Source: Ktedonobacterales bacterium
GTDB lineage: Bacteria > Chloroflexota > Ktedonobacteria > Ktedonobacterales > Ktedonobacteraceae
Reading direction: 5' to 3'
NCBI GenBank assembly: GCA_027451525.1
Contig: DAIDJF010000045.1
Coordinates: 1 to 45,465 of the forward strand
DNA length: 45,465 nucleotides
Under the pieces are notes generated by a model, which ran no database searches, had not been told where the DNA came from, and was given only the letters and a program-made list of their open reading frames with translations. The number at the start of each line of letters is the position of its first letter. The first letter of the stretch is position 1. The position numbers and the translations under genes were made by a program. Positions 1-8,652 of the stretch are shown here, piece after piece.

Positions 1-218
1 GGAGACCGTGGCTTGCCAGCGGGATTGACTTTCACGTGAAGCGATGGCGGTACAAAATCCGGATCGACGCCGATGAACTCGTAAAGACTCCTGGCGATCC
101 GCTGCGGTTCCGACACCAGATCTTCAAAGAGGAAAATCAACAGCCGATCCTTCGGAAAGAGCGAGCGCGCCACCTTAAGGTGGCTCCAAAACGGTGGGAA
201 GGAAGCTTGACAGAGCAC
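1..218 (-). pseudogene. Sulfotransferase C-terminal fragment, truncated at its 5' side and cut by the window edge
   Basis: On the minus strand, the frame just after the dehydrogenase stop codon reads WSHLKVARSLFPKDRLLIFL, then FEDL, QRIARSLYEFIGVDPDF and P. This is the C-terminal half of P-loop sulfotransferases: a helix, the FPKDRLLIFLFEDL strand and the EFIGVDPDF motif. The PAPS-binding P-loop half that should precede it is absent, because the frame runs back into the dehydrogenase gene without any sulfotransferase sequence. No Shine-Dalgarno or plausible start codon precedes the block. It is therefore read as a remnant joined at the dehydrogenase 3' end. The 15-base sequence at 206-220, also found at 31397-31411, lies exactly at the joint. 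Its far end is outside the window, so total size is unknown. Confidence 0.55.
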
Positions 219-220
219 TA
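206..220. repeat. 15-base sequence shared with 31397-31411
   Basis: CTTGACAGAGCACTA occurs here and again at 31397-31411. In both places the final CTA is the TAG stop codon of a minus-strand gene (the dehydrogenase here, purQ-purM there). A 15-mer match is borderline by chance in 45 kb, but the identical placement at two stop codons is suggestive of an element end or recombination joint. Confidence 0.4.
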
Positions 221-1219
221 GCCGATATGCAGCAAGACCTTCAAGACGCCCTTTTGTTGCGCATAATCAAAAGCCTCAAGAGCGTTATCCAGCGTATAGC
301 GCGCACTGATCAGCGGTTTGATCTCAATCTGGCGCAGGCTCAGGGCACGCAGGGCTGGCTCGAAAGGGCCACAGCGCGACCCTTGCACGCGAATCTCGTC
401 GATCACAATGGGCGCGAGATGCAGCGTTGTCTTGTCAGCAACCGTGCTTTTCAGAAAAAGTGTGCCGCGTGGACGCACCAGCCGTAAGGCCAGTTCCAGC
501 CCTTGCGCTGAGCCGGTACACTCAACCACCGCATCCACACGCTCGTCTGCATTGAAGGTGAACGCTTCGCTAGCGTGCAATAAGCGCGTCTCAATGCCCT
601 GTTGAGCGGCAAGTGCCAGTTTCTCTTCATGCTTGCCAAGCATCGTAACCGCGCACCCACTGAGAGCCAGCACTGGCGCGGCCAGCTGGCCCATTTTGCC
701 ATCGCCCAGGACGAGCACGCGGTCGCTAGGATGAAGGTGCACCTGTTCTAGCATCTCAAAATTTGCCGCCAATGGCTCAACGAACACGGCTTCCTCGTCG
801 CTCACGTTGTCGGGTACAAGATGCAGATTCTCGACTGGCAGCAGCAGGTACTCGGCAAACGCGCCATCACGCCCGCCAATGCCAAGCGTTGTGCGGCGTG
901 GGCACTGCGTCGGCATAGCGTGCTGACAATACCAGCAGTCGCTACGCCGACAGGCCGCGTTGATATCGCCCACCACGCGCCTGCCCAGCAGATGCTGATA
1001 CTGCTCACGCGCTCTCCGCCCAGAGAGTTCTTCGACTACACCCACAAACTCGTGCCCAAGCACGCCAGCGAAATTCAGATAGCCGCGCACAATCTCGATA
1101 TCAGTATTGCAGATACCCGCCATCAGCACGCGCACCAATGCCTCACCTTCTGCTGGCACAGGTGGGGCATAAGCTCGCTCCAGCGTCAATGCCCCATCAC
1201 GATAGACTAACGCACGCAT
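218..1219 (-). CDS. Zinc-type medium-chain dehydrogenase (alcohol/polyol dehydrogenase-like)
   Basis: A 333-residue MDR-family NAD(P)-dependent oxidoreductase, cytosolic, substrate not assignable. The catalytic zinc site is visible as Cys37 in GICNTD and GHE at 55-57. A structural-zinc lobe has Cys90, 95, 98 and 106. A Rossmann fold follows with GDGKMG around residue 170. The pattern is closest to the threonine/sorbitol/glucose dehydrogenase branch. The structural-zinc spacing is slightly unusual: four residues separate the first two cysteines rather than two. The start was set at the ATG at 1219 because GAGGAG lies seven bases upstream; an open frame extends 14 codons further without a ribosome site. 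The C-terminus is of normal length even though a sulfotransferase relic abuts it. Confidence 0.85.
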   Translation of the reverse strand: MRALVYRDGALTLERAYAPPVPAEGEALVRVLMAGICNTDIEIVRGYLNFAGVLGHEFVGVVEELSGRRAREQYQHLLGRRVVGDINAACRRSDCWYCQHAMPTQCPRRTTLGIGGRDGAFAEYLLLPVENLHLVPDNVSDEEAVFVEPLAANFEMLEQVHLHPSDRVLVLGDGKMGQLAAPVLALSGCAVTMLGKHEEKLALAAQQGIETRLLHASEAFTFNADERVDAVVECTGSAQGLELALRLVRPRGTLFLKSTVADKTTLHLAPIVIDEIRVQGSRCGPFEPALRALSLRQIEIKPLISARYTLDNALEAFDYAQQKGVLKVLLHIG

Positions 1220-1279
1220 AAAGACTCCTCGTACAGAATATTTGTGGCTATAGTCTATCATTACCAGGATGCAACCGAC

Positions 1280-1909
1280 TCAGGTAAGATGCTCCCAGAC
1301 ACTATTCCTGCGCAACAGAATATAGAGTACAGCTAACCCAATCAGCGGAGTAAATGTGCGTGGATTGCCATTAAACAGACCAAGTGGGAAGGCCAATCCA
1401 AAATTCAAAAGGACATAGGCGGCAACAAGATAAAAGCCGATCTTTTTCCAGGCGAGCAGCATACTTAAACCGACGATACCTATAATTCCTAGTAGGGTAA
1501 ATAAGAGGAAAATCCAGGCCGGTAACGTAGTATTAGAGCTAACAAGTGCCCCAAAAGAGGCCAGAAGATATAACCCGGTAAAGAGACAAACTACAACGAG
1601 ATTAAGGATAAGCCAGGCTGTCAGACAACCTCCACGCTTCTTTTGTGGTAACGGATCAGCGACAGCAGCAACAGGAGCCAGAGGGAGCCTATTCAGCCAT
1701 GCCTGTGGCCCATTCTCGAAAAACTGAATATGCAGTAGTGAACTGTCCTGAAGAACAAAATCTTTTCCAACTATGCGCTCCTGCCCATTGGCAAGAGAGC
1801 CTAGAATTTTTCCATTGAGCAGAACGGTGGCAGGCTCACTGTCCGTAGACCAGTGAATTTGAATGCGCTGCGTTGCAGCAGCATCGAGCGCAAAATCTTG
1901 AACTGGCAT
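1280..1909 (-). CDS. Hypothetical membrane protein with four predicted spans
   Basis: A 209-residue protein not recognised as a named family. Residues 1-75 are soluble and beta-rich, with SEPATVLLNGKILGSL followed by a short repeat-like strand pattern. A basic patch, QKKRGG, precedes four hydrophobic stretches at about 95-118, 130-152, 156-175 and 180-200. This suggests a small cytosolic domain anchored to an integral membrane bundle. AAGGAG six bases before the ATG fixes the start. It lies just upstream of the dehydrogenase on the same strand, with about 60 bases between the coding regions, so co-transcription is possible but not required. No catalytic motif is visible. Confidence 0.7.
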   Translation of the reverse strand: MPVQDFALDAAATQRIQIHWSTDSEPATVLLNGKILGSLANGQERIVGKDFVLQDSSLLHIQFFENGPQAWLNRLPLAPVAAVADPLPQKKRGGCLTAWLILNLVVVCLFTGLYLLASFGALVSSNTTLPAWIFLLFTLLGIIGIVGLSMLLAWKKIGFYLVAAYVLLNFGLAFPLGLFNGNPRTFTPLIGLAVLYILLRRNSVWEHLT

Positions 1910-2114
1910 GGTATCTCCTTATAAAAATATTTTATGAAACGCGAAGCAGTAAAAATCAGAGGTATCAGCACTATTGGCATATCTATTGTATACCTTACTG
2001 GGGGGGTAGAACAGGTAAAAAGTAAGTCAAGAAATGGTAGAGATCTGTTATAGGAGATGAACATATAACAACCATACAACCATTTCGAGGCCAATAAGCT
2101 CAAAAAGAGAAGGC

Positions 2115-2143
2115 TTGTAATCTACACCTTAGACGACTATACT
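2115..2143 (+). promoter_or_regulatory. Sigma-70 type promoter for the proline-rich membrane protein
   Basis: TTGTAA at 2115-2120 and TATACT at 2138-2143 are separated by 17 bases. Transcription would start near 2150, about 50 bases before the start codon at 2203. The remainder of the 1910-2202 gap is AT-rich and shows no gene. Confidence 0.55.
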
Positions 2144-2202
2144 GAAGATGCGCATACCCAAGTTTTTTATACGATACAAGAATAAGATGAGGGGAAATAA
2201 CA

Positions 2203-2850
2203 ATGCATAATGATCCTTATCAGCAGAATAATCAGCAGCCGTATGAGCGTATACCATATGAGCAACCGCAGGAACAGCCATCCTCGCCGTATCCACCCCC
2301 ACCCACGTCTTATATGCCGCCACCCTACCAGCCGCAGCAGCCACCACCCTACCAGCAGGCTGTTTATGGACAACCGCTGCCCGGCTATGTCCAGCCACCC
2401 CAGCCCAAGAAATCGCGCCGCTGGCTCTGGATTACACTCAGCATTATTGGCGGTGTCATTCTACTCAGCTGCATAGGCTGCAGTATCGCGAGCTTCGTGG
2501 GCTTTAACTTCCTTAAACAGGCAGCAGGCCCTGCAGTCACTACAGGCGAATACTATCAATTCATTAAACAGCAAGACTACACACGTGCTTACGCATTGAT
2601 CGATAGTAACGCTACCATTACGGTCAATGGAGAAACAGTCTCAAACGATCAACAATCTTTCATTAACGCCGCTCAGGCCGCTGATAGTACACATGGCCCT
2701 GTCACCAGTTTCTCGATACAGTCTTCAAGCAATAACCTTTCTAATCTGACCGTCGCGGTGACACGCCAGGATGGCACAACCTATGATGTGCATCTCACCT
2801 TTGTGCAAAACGGCAGTAGCGCAAAAATTAGTAATATGGATGGTATTTAA
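2203..2850 (+). CDS. Proline-rich single-span membrane protein with an extracytoplasmic domain
   Basis: 215 residues. Residues 1-68 are very rich in Pro, Gln and Tyr. Basic residues KKSRRW then lead into one transmembrane helix at about 75-100 (WITLSIIGGVILLSCIGC). The outer part of about 115 residues contains TTGEYYQFIKQQDYTRAYAL. That pattern, together with the alternating strands that follow, resembles the NTF2-like folds of DUF4878-type proteins. Function is unknown; the layout is that of an anchored surface or stress-associated protein. AGGGG about nine bases upstream supports this ATG. The next gene begins only five bases after the stop, so the two are probably translated from one message. 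Confidence 0.7.
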   Translation: MHNDPYQQNNQQPYERIPYEQPQEQPSSPYPPPPTSYMPPPYQPQQPPPYQQAVYGQPLPGYVQPPQPKKSRRWLWITLSIIGGVILLSCIGCSIASFVGFNFLKQAAGPAVTTGEYYQFIKQQDYTRAYALIDSNATITVNGETVSNDQQSFINAAQAADSTHGPVTSFSIQSSSNNLSNLTVAVTRQDGTTYDVHLTFVQNGSSAKISNMDGI

Positions 2851-2855
2851 CACAT

Positions 2856-3614
2856 ATGCATGATTATGATCTCATCGCGCCTTTTTATGATGCTGAACAC
2901 GCCCACTTCCGCGAAGACCTGGATATGTACCAGAACTACGCGGAACTCAGTGGCGGGGCAATTCTGGAACTCGCATGTGGGAGCGGGCGCGTCCTGTTAC
3001 CACTGGCGCACGAGGGCTATGAAATAACAGGCGTTGATAGCTCGCCACGCATGTTAGAGCTAGCCCGCCAACATATACAGCGCGAGAAGCTCACGGGCCG
3101 CTGTACACTTGTAGAACAGGATATGCGCACGCTCACGCTGGGGCGCAAATTTCGCATGGCCTTTGTCGCCCTCGGCTCCTTTGCGCATCTCATCAATAGA
3201 CGCGACCAACAACAGGCATTAGCCGCTATTCGCGCCCATCTCAGCAAGGGCGCGACCTTTCTGCTCGATATCAGTAATGCCGATGCACGCTATATGGAAG
3301 AGCTTGGTAGCCATATGCTCCACCAGGGAACATGGCACCACGAAGATGGCACGTTCCTCAGCCATTTTGTCAGTCCTGCCAATGCGTCCGACCGCCATCT
3401 GCTCGAACTGACGCATTTTTATGACCAGTATAGCCAGGGTAGCAGCATACAACGCACCATTGTGACCACTCATCTCTATCTCTTCGAGCGCGGGGAGATG
3501 GAACTCTTACTGGAACAGGCCGGGTTCAACGTGAAAGAGATATATGGCAATTATGATCTCGGACCCTACCATCTGGAAAGTCCACGTATGATTTTTCTGG
3601 CGGAGGCCCGCTAG
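2856..3614 (+). CDS. Class I SAM-dependent methyltransferase
   Basis: 252 residues. Motif I is ILELACGSGRVLLPLA (about 36-51), followed by the acidic strand end TGVDSSPRMLELAR that binds the SAM ribose. Motifs II and III are recognisable as EQDMRTL and FVALGSFAHL. This is the Methyltransf_25/UbiE-like small-molecule group, and the substrate cannot be told from sequence. It starts five bases after the preceding stop and has no strong ribosome site of its own, which suggests translational coupling. The gene for endonuclease V follows 18 bases later on the same strand. Confidence 0.8.
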   Translation: MHDYDLIAPFYDAEHAHFREDLDMYQNYAELSGGAILELACGSGRVLLPLAHEGYEITGVDSSPRMLELARQHIQREKLTGRCTLVEQDMRTLTLGRKFRMAFVALGSFAHLINRRDQQQALAAIRAHLSKGATFLLDISNADARYMEELGSHMLHQGTWHHEDGTFLSHFVSPANASDRHLLELTHFYDQYSQGSSIQRTIVTTHLYLFERGEMELLLEQAGFNVKEIYGNYDLGPYHLESPRMIFLAEAR

Positions 3615-3632
3615 CAGGGAATACACATCACA

Positions 3633-4328
3633 ATGGCATATAACGAGCAAAAACTTCATGAATGGAATCTTGCACCGGCAGAAGCTATCGCACTACAACG
3701 TGAATTGGCACAGCGCGTCATTCGTGAAGATCAACTTGGCGAAGTACGCCATATTGCTGGCGTAGATATGGCAATTAATGAGAACAACGGTATGGCGCGT
3801 GCTGCTGTCGTGCTGCTCACGTATCCGACGTTAGAACTCATTGAGCAACATATCTACGAGGAACCGGTGCGTATGCCCTATATCCCCGGCCTGCTCTCGT
3901 TTCGCGAAGCTCCATGCGTGTTGGGTGCCTTCAAACAACTATGGCAGCAGCCCGATCTCGTGATGGTTGATGGCATGGGCATCGCGCATATGCGGCGCAT
4001 TGGGATCGCCTCACATCTCGGCCTCTGGCTTGATCTGCCTACGATTGGATGCGGTAAATCCATTCTCGTCGGGCATTACGATAAAGTAGCATTGAGCGAG
4101 ACGGCAGGAGCATGGGTTCCATTGATCGACAAAAAAGAGATTATTGGGGCAGTTGTGCGCACGCGCACGCGCGTCAACCCCATGTTTATCTCTACGGGAC
4201 ACCGCATCAGTCTGGAAACGAGTGTCACATATGTGCTTGCCTGCGGGAAAGGCTATCGTCTGCCGGAACCCACACGCCTGGCGGATAAACTTTCAAAAAA
4301 CAATGCCTGGCAAGAGCCGCTTTTATAG
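3633..4328 (+). CDS. nfi: Endonuclease V (deoxyinosine 3' endonuclease)
   Basis: 231 residues. The enzyme cuts the second phosphodiester bond 3' of deoxyinosine to start repair of deaminated adenine. Visible signatures are GVDMA (metal ligand Asp45), YIPGLLSFRE (wedge motif with Glu92), VMVDGMGIAHMRRIG (Asp113, His119) and TIGCGKS (Lys142). These correspond to the family's D35, E89, D110 and K139 (E. coli numbering). One position differs: the family usually has VDGHG, here VDGMG, so the first histidine of that motif is methionine. Length is typical. AGGGA lies 12 bases before the ATG. The gene may be co-transcribed with the methyltransferase upstream. Confidence 0.92.
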   Translation: MAYNEQKLHEWNLAPAEAIALQRELAQRVIREDQLGEVRHIAGVDMAINENNGMARAAVVLLTYPTLELIEQHIYEEPVRMPYIPGLLSFREAPCVLGAFKQLWQQPDLVMVDGMGIAHMRRIGIASHLGLWLDLPTIGCGKSILVGHYDKVALSETAGAWVPLIDKKEIIGAVVRTRTRVNPMFISTGHRISLETSVTYVLACGKGYRLPEPTRLADKLSKNNAWQEPLL

Positions 4329-4362
4329 GCACACACAACATACAAAATTTAGCTTGTACTAT

Positions 4363-4583
4363 CTATCCTCTAAGTGAATGCGTTCTATTATAGGCCAATA
4401 GTTCCTCAGCCTGCGCAATCACCTCGTCGGGAGAGATAGTGGCAACGTAAGAAACCAGATTTCGGCGGATGGATAAGCAGCACGCAAGGCCGCTAACGCA
4501 GGCAATATAAATAGAAAATCCCCAAGTGCGTTCGCCCGTAGTACCACTATTTTGCGCACAGAACGTATGATCTTCGCAGCCAT
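4363..4583 (-). pseudogene. Glycosyltransferase family 9 (heptosyltransferase-like) pseudogene with a large internal deletion
   Basis: Reading from an ATG at 4583, preceded by AAGGAAG, the minus strand gives KIVVLRANALGDFLFILPAL followed by AALRAAYPSAEIWFL. This is the canonical N-terminus of GT9 enzymes. The frame then stops at 4419. In the neighbouring frame the DNA continues ISPDEVIAQAEELLAYNRT and stops at 4363, which resembles the closing helix of GT9 proteins (IS-x-EEV-x-A-x-EELL). About 45 N-terminal and 25 C-terminal residues of a normally 330-350 residue protein are thus present, joined near 4445 with roughly 270 codons missing and a frame change. The ribosome site survives. No complete GT9 gene is in the window. 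Confidence 0.65.
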
Positions 4584-4695
4584 ACAAACTTCTTCCTTTG
4601 CCTTATATATCTTTCTGCTCCCTCAGGCACAACACGTCTCTCGCTTGCAGGGCGTAACAGGAGCAAAGTAGCAGGCATGCGACATCATCCATACG

Positions 4696-4725
4696 GTGAC
4701 TTTACGACAAAAAATATGCTATACT
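4696..4725 (+). promoter_or_regulatory. Promoter for the small helical protein gene
   Basis: GTGACT at 4696-4701, an 18-base spacer and TATACT at 4720-4725, with TGC directly before the -10 giving an extended -10 element. It lies about 65 bases upstream of the start at 4792. The rest of 4584-4791 holds no gene. Confidence 0.5.
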
Positions 4726-4791
4726 TGTTAGCGGTACTATAATAGTTTCTTTCAACACATAAATTTTATCGAAATCCAGGGAGCACTACCC

Positions 4792-5166
4792 ATGTCACAT
4801 ACATTTGCTGAACTCTATGGCCCAACGCTCAAAGAGGTGTTTCTGGTCGAGGCGCGTAAACAGATTGCGCAGGGGAGCGACAGCTTAACATGCGCCGATG
4901 CCTATGCAGAACAAGGCAAACCAGAGTTCGCCCTGGCATATCTCTTGCTCACCGACACAAATGATGAGATCAAGCGCGACATTTTCGCGCGCGCCTACGA
5001 GCAGCGTGCGCGCTACTGCGATGAGAAGGCCGACACATTTGATCGCCAATTCCACCGCCCATTCCCACTGATCAAATTGGAAGCGCAGAAAGATCGCCTC
5101 GCCGCGCAACAGGTGCGCCAGGGACGCCGCATACGGCGTGACAGTAAGGCTTTACCAGTCAACTGA
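4792..5166 (+). CDS. Hypothetical small helical protein
   Basis: 124 residues, not recognised. It is predicted almost wholly alpha-helical, with an Ala-rich repeat-like segment (CADAYAEQGKPEFALAYLLL) reminiscent of one TPR unit, then a charged helix rich in Arg, Glu and Gln, and a basic tail (GRRIRRDSK). It has no signal peptide or membrane span, so it should be cytosolic. AGGGAG upstream of the ATG and the promoter at 4696-4725 support a real gene, and codon use resembles its neighbours. The 180 bases before the kinase gene contain no gene, only a weak 6-bp dyad (CTGTAG/CTACAG) near 5180-5205. Confidence 0.65.
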   Translation: MSHTFAELYGPTLKEVFLVEARKQIAQGSDSLTCADAYAEQGKPEFALAYLLLTDTNDEIKRDIFARAYEQRARYCDEKADTFDRQFHRPFPLIKLEAQKDRLAAQQVRQGRRIRRDSKALPVN

Positions 5167-5346
5167 GCAAGTATGCCCTCCTGTAGTGCTATAAGCCCCC
5201 CTACAGAGAGCAACATGCAAATCCCACCATGCTATTACTTTGCAAACTAAATATTGATTGGAACACATTCTCACGTACAACGTATTAGTAGTTGGGAAGC
5301 TCTTGTTTTCTCTTTGCATGATGCAATTGTTTGCGGGAGAGTACCT

Positions 5347-8300
5347 ATGCGGTATTGTCTTAACCCTGGAAATCCACACAAACATGCGGACCTATCAGCG
5401 GCATCACTCACGACACACGACATACTATCTGGTGAGCAAGAACAGTCCCTTGGAGAATACCAGGCAACATGCCGCTGCTGCAAATATTTACTCGCAGGTG
5501 CATTACTTGGAGATTGTCGGGTCACCCGTTGGCTTGGCTCCGGTACATTTGGCGATGTCTATGAAGCGGAACAACTTCCACCATTGCGTAGACGTGTCGC
5601 ACTCAAGGTAATGTCACTTGACCATGTTATTGATGGCAAGGCCAGTGAGATTTTCGCGCGCGAGGTCAGCGTGATTGCCACACTTGATCATCCGCACATC
5701 ATGCCTGTCTTGCGTGTCGGAACCCTCCCTGATAGTCGCCCATATCTGGTCATGAAATTTGCTGCTCACGGCTCACTGCAAAAGTTTTGCCATCCCTTGC
5801 CACCATTTACCGCGTCTATTCCCACAGACACGCCTCCTAGCAGAAGTAAGCCAGTTGAGCAGCAAACCCCGCAACAATCTGGCAAGCCGACGATACCATT
5901 GCCCGTTCCCAGCGCGGAAGAGATAGCGCACTACCACAGTACCCGCTCACTACAAGATGAACACGATGGATACTATACGCCAGTTGCTACGCCTCCTCAT
6001 ACAGGCACGCAGGAACATATGGTCCTGACGGTCGAACAGCAGGCTCATCTTCAGGAAACGCCGTCTCTTTCCACGGCCACATTTGAACTCCTGACAGCCC
6101 GACAGCTGCTTCCATATCTCGAAAGTGCTGCTGATGCACTCCAATACGCCCACGAACATGGAATTATTCACCTGGATGTCAAACCTGCCAACTTGCTACT
6201 GGACGCGGAAAACCGTCTTATGTTAGCGGACTTCGGCGTCTCAACCTTGCTTGAAGGCTATACCCATGCCTCTCTACGCGGCTATGTTGGCACGCCACTC
6301 TACACTGCACCAGAACAATGGCTTGAACAACCACGTGCCGCCAGCGATCAATATGCCCTTGCGGTTACCTGCTATCAGCTACTCACCGGGCGCGTTCCTT
6401 TTATGGGAAATCTTTACACAATCATGCATGGACATATTCAGGAAGCCCCACCTGCGTTACGCACATTTCAAGAACATATTTCTCCTGAAGTTGAGGCCGT
6501 CATCTTGCGCGCACTGGCGAAAGATCCCGCAGCACGCTACCCAGATATGCGCAGTTTCGCCCTGGCCTACCGCACAGCCCTTGAAGATACGGCCTGCCCC
6601 ATCGCGTCTGGCGTGTCTATCACATCATTTGCGGCTGTTTCTCCATCCGAAAGTGATGGAGCACGGTACGCCATCTCCGCCTCGGCTCTTACAGAAGCTG
6701 CGATAGCAACACCCACCGTCGAGGCCCCCTCTCCACACATACATGCGAGACGGCCTATGTTGCACCTGCCTCGTGGTATGAAACGCACGTTACCCTTGCT
6801 TCTACTCGCGCTCCTGCTATTGTTCAGTGGTACTCTAGGAGCAACCTACGCAGTCAACTCTTGCGCTTTTGGCTCTTGCTCACATCCCACGCTCCAACTC
6901 AGCGGCACTACCATTCATCTGCTAAACGACGAGTCACAAACGCTCCAGTTACGTAATACAGGCAAAAGTGATCAGCGTTGGTCTGCCACCCTTGAAGGCA
7001 ATGCTTCCTGGCTCACCCTTTCCAGTACCAGCGGATTGCTCCATGCAGGACAGTCCCACCCACTTATTTTTAGCAGCCACAGCGATATCCTTCCAAATGG
7101 CAGCAATACCGCGCTGGTGGTTATTACTGGACCAGGGCTTAGCCCCCAGTACGTAGCAGTGACCATGCAGGTACAAAATGATCTCAATGCCGTGCATGTG
7201 CGTGTCAGTGGCACAAACTTTATGGTACAGCAGGGCAGTCAGAACCTTCCAACGCAAACTATCACGCTCACAAATAACAGTGGACAACCCTTGAGTTGGT
7301 GGAGCATGTATAGTCAGCAGTCCTGGCTTGTCGTTTCGCCAGATCAAGGTATACTGGCTAACAATGCCACGACGCATCTCAACGTCACGATCAATGCACA
7401 AGGCTTTGCCCCAGACACCTACATAGCACAACTCACCTTACTGGGAAAACTACCGCACAGTAATGTGACATCCTTGACCGATAACGCGCTTATTTTTACG
7501 CTGACAGTGACTGCCGCTCCTTCTTTGCCGTCAGCAACTGTCCCCAGCCCGATATCCATTTCAACCAGTCTCCCCAGACCAACCAGTACCCCTACCCCCG
7601 CGCAATCAACCGGTCCTGCTCCGGCAGGCATTCCCACGACCCCTACGCCAAATACGCCACAAGTTCCCAGCTATGCCGCGCTTCCACTCGCGTCGAACAC
7701 ACAACCAACCACACTCCGCGCTGGTCATAGTATGGCATGGGATGAGAACGATGGACTCCTCTACATGTTTGGTGGAATTGACGACGATAACGACCTGCAA
7801 AATGACCTCTGGTCATATAATCCGACCACCAATGTCTGGAAACAGCTTAGCAGTGTAAGCGCGATAGCGGCAGGCAATTGCGCCAGCATCCCAACGGGAC
7901 GCCTCAATGCCGCGCTGGTCTGGGATACACTCGACCAACAACTCATACTCTACGGCGGGACCGATGGCAATGGTCACTATTTCGGCGACCTCTGGTCCTA
8001 CACGCCCACGACACATAGCTGGAACGCGCTCCAATGCAGCAACAACCCACCCGGCCCGCGCGTGAGTGGTGCGGTTTGGACGGGTCACCAGATGCTTCTG
8101 CTGGATGGACTCAACGCCAATGGCCTGTTGACAGATTTCTGGGCGTACACACCCGGAGCACATGGTGGCTGGCTAGAACTGGCTACCTCTACTCCACCAG
8201 GGCCGCGCTCCTACAGTTCACTGGCATGGGATAGTCAGGATAATCGCCTCTATCTCTTTGGCGGCACGAATAAAAATGCTACGCTGTTAGTAGACCTGTG

Positions 8301-8652
8301 GTCCTACACCGGTAAAACAGGCTGGTCACAAATCAATGCCACGGGCGCAACGCTTCCGGCAGGGCGGGAACAAGCGATGATGACCTGGGATAGCACACAT
8401 AACGTCTTGTTGTTAATGGGTGGCTGGATGAACGGACAGAGCACACCCGATGCTACACTGTGGGCATTTCTGCCAACGCAAAATAGCTGGAACAATGCGA
8501 CACCCACCGACAGCAACGGCAACGCACTCATTCCCGCCCGCGCCGCTAGCGCGATTATCTGGTCTAACAAACTCCAGCGTGCCTTGATCTACGCGGGCAC
8601 AGGCGGTAGCACGCTCCAGGGAACACTTCACGATCTGTGGGAACTTTTATAG
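5347..8652 (+). CDS. Membrane Ser/Thr protein kinase with BACON-like and Kelch sensor domains
   Basis: 1101 residues. A Cys-rich N-terminus (MRYCLNPG, then CRCC at 42-45) precedes a Hanks-type kinase: glycine loop GSGTFGDVY at 64-72, Lys87 in VALKV, catalytic loop HLDVKPANLLL near 275, DFG near 295 and APEQ. The arginine of the usual HRD is leucine. About 90 low-complexity residues are inserted between the lobes. One membrane helix at about 482-504 follows, then two Ig-like BACON-type domains (NASWLTLSSTSG; QQSWLVVSPDQG), a Pro/Thr linker, and six Kelch blades from about 785 to the end (repeated FGG or YGG, then DLWSY and a Trp). This layout suggests an outer propeller that senses a ligand and controls the inner kinase. 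GGGAGA before the ATG at 5347 fixes the start. Confidence 0.88.
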   Translation: MRYCLNPGNPHKHADLSAASLTTHDILSGEQEQSLGEYQATCRCCKYLLAGALLGDCRVTRWLGSGTFGDVYEAEQLPPLRRRVALKVMSLDHVIDGKASEIFAREVSVIATLDHPHIMPVLRVGTLPDSRPYLVMKFAAHGSLQKFCHPLPPFTASIPTDTPPSRSKPVEQQTPQQSGKPTIPLPVPSAEEIAHYHSTRSLQDEHDGYYTPVATPPHTGTQEHMVLTVEQQAHLQETPSLSTATFELLTARQLLPYLESAADALQYAHEHGIIHLDVKPANLLLDAENRLMLADFGVSTLLEGYTHASLRGYVGTPLYTAPEQWLEQPRAASDQYALAVTCYQLLTGRVPFMGNLYTIMHGHIQEAPPALRTFQEHISPEVEAVILRALAKDPAARYPDMRSFALAYRTALEDTACPIASGVSITSFAAVSPSESDGARYAISASALTEAAIATPTVEAPSPHIHARRPMLHLPRGMKRTLPLLLLALLLLFSGTLGATYAVNSCAFGSCSHPTLQLSGTTIHLLNDESQTLQLRNTGKSDQRWSATLEGNASWLTLSSTSGLLHAGQSHPLIFSSHSDILPNGSNTALVVITGPGLSPQYVAVTMQVQNDLNAVHVRVSGTNFMVQQGSQNLPTQTITLTNNSGQPLSWWSMYSQQSWLVVSPDQGILANNATTHLNVTINAQGFAPDTYIAQLTLLGKLPHSNVTSLTDNALIFTLTVTAAPSLPSATVPSPISISTSLPRPTSTPTPAQSTGPAPAGIPTTPTPNTPQVPSYAALPLASNTQPTTLRAGHSMAWDENDGLLYMFGGIDDDNDLQNDLWSYNPTTNVWKQLSSVSAIAAGNCASIPTGRLNAALVWDTLDQQLILYGGTDGNGHYFGDLWSYTPTTHSWNALQCSNNPPGPRVSGAVWTGHQMLLLDGLNANGLLTDFWAYTPGAHGGWLELATSTPPGPRSYSSLAWDSQDNRLYLFGGTNKNATLLVDLWSYTGKTGWSQINATGATLPAGREQAMMTWDSTHNVLLLMGGWMNGQSTPDATLWAFLPTQNSWNNATPTDSNGNALIPARAASAIIWSNKLQRALIYAGTGGSTLQGTLHDLWELL

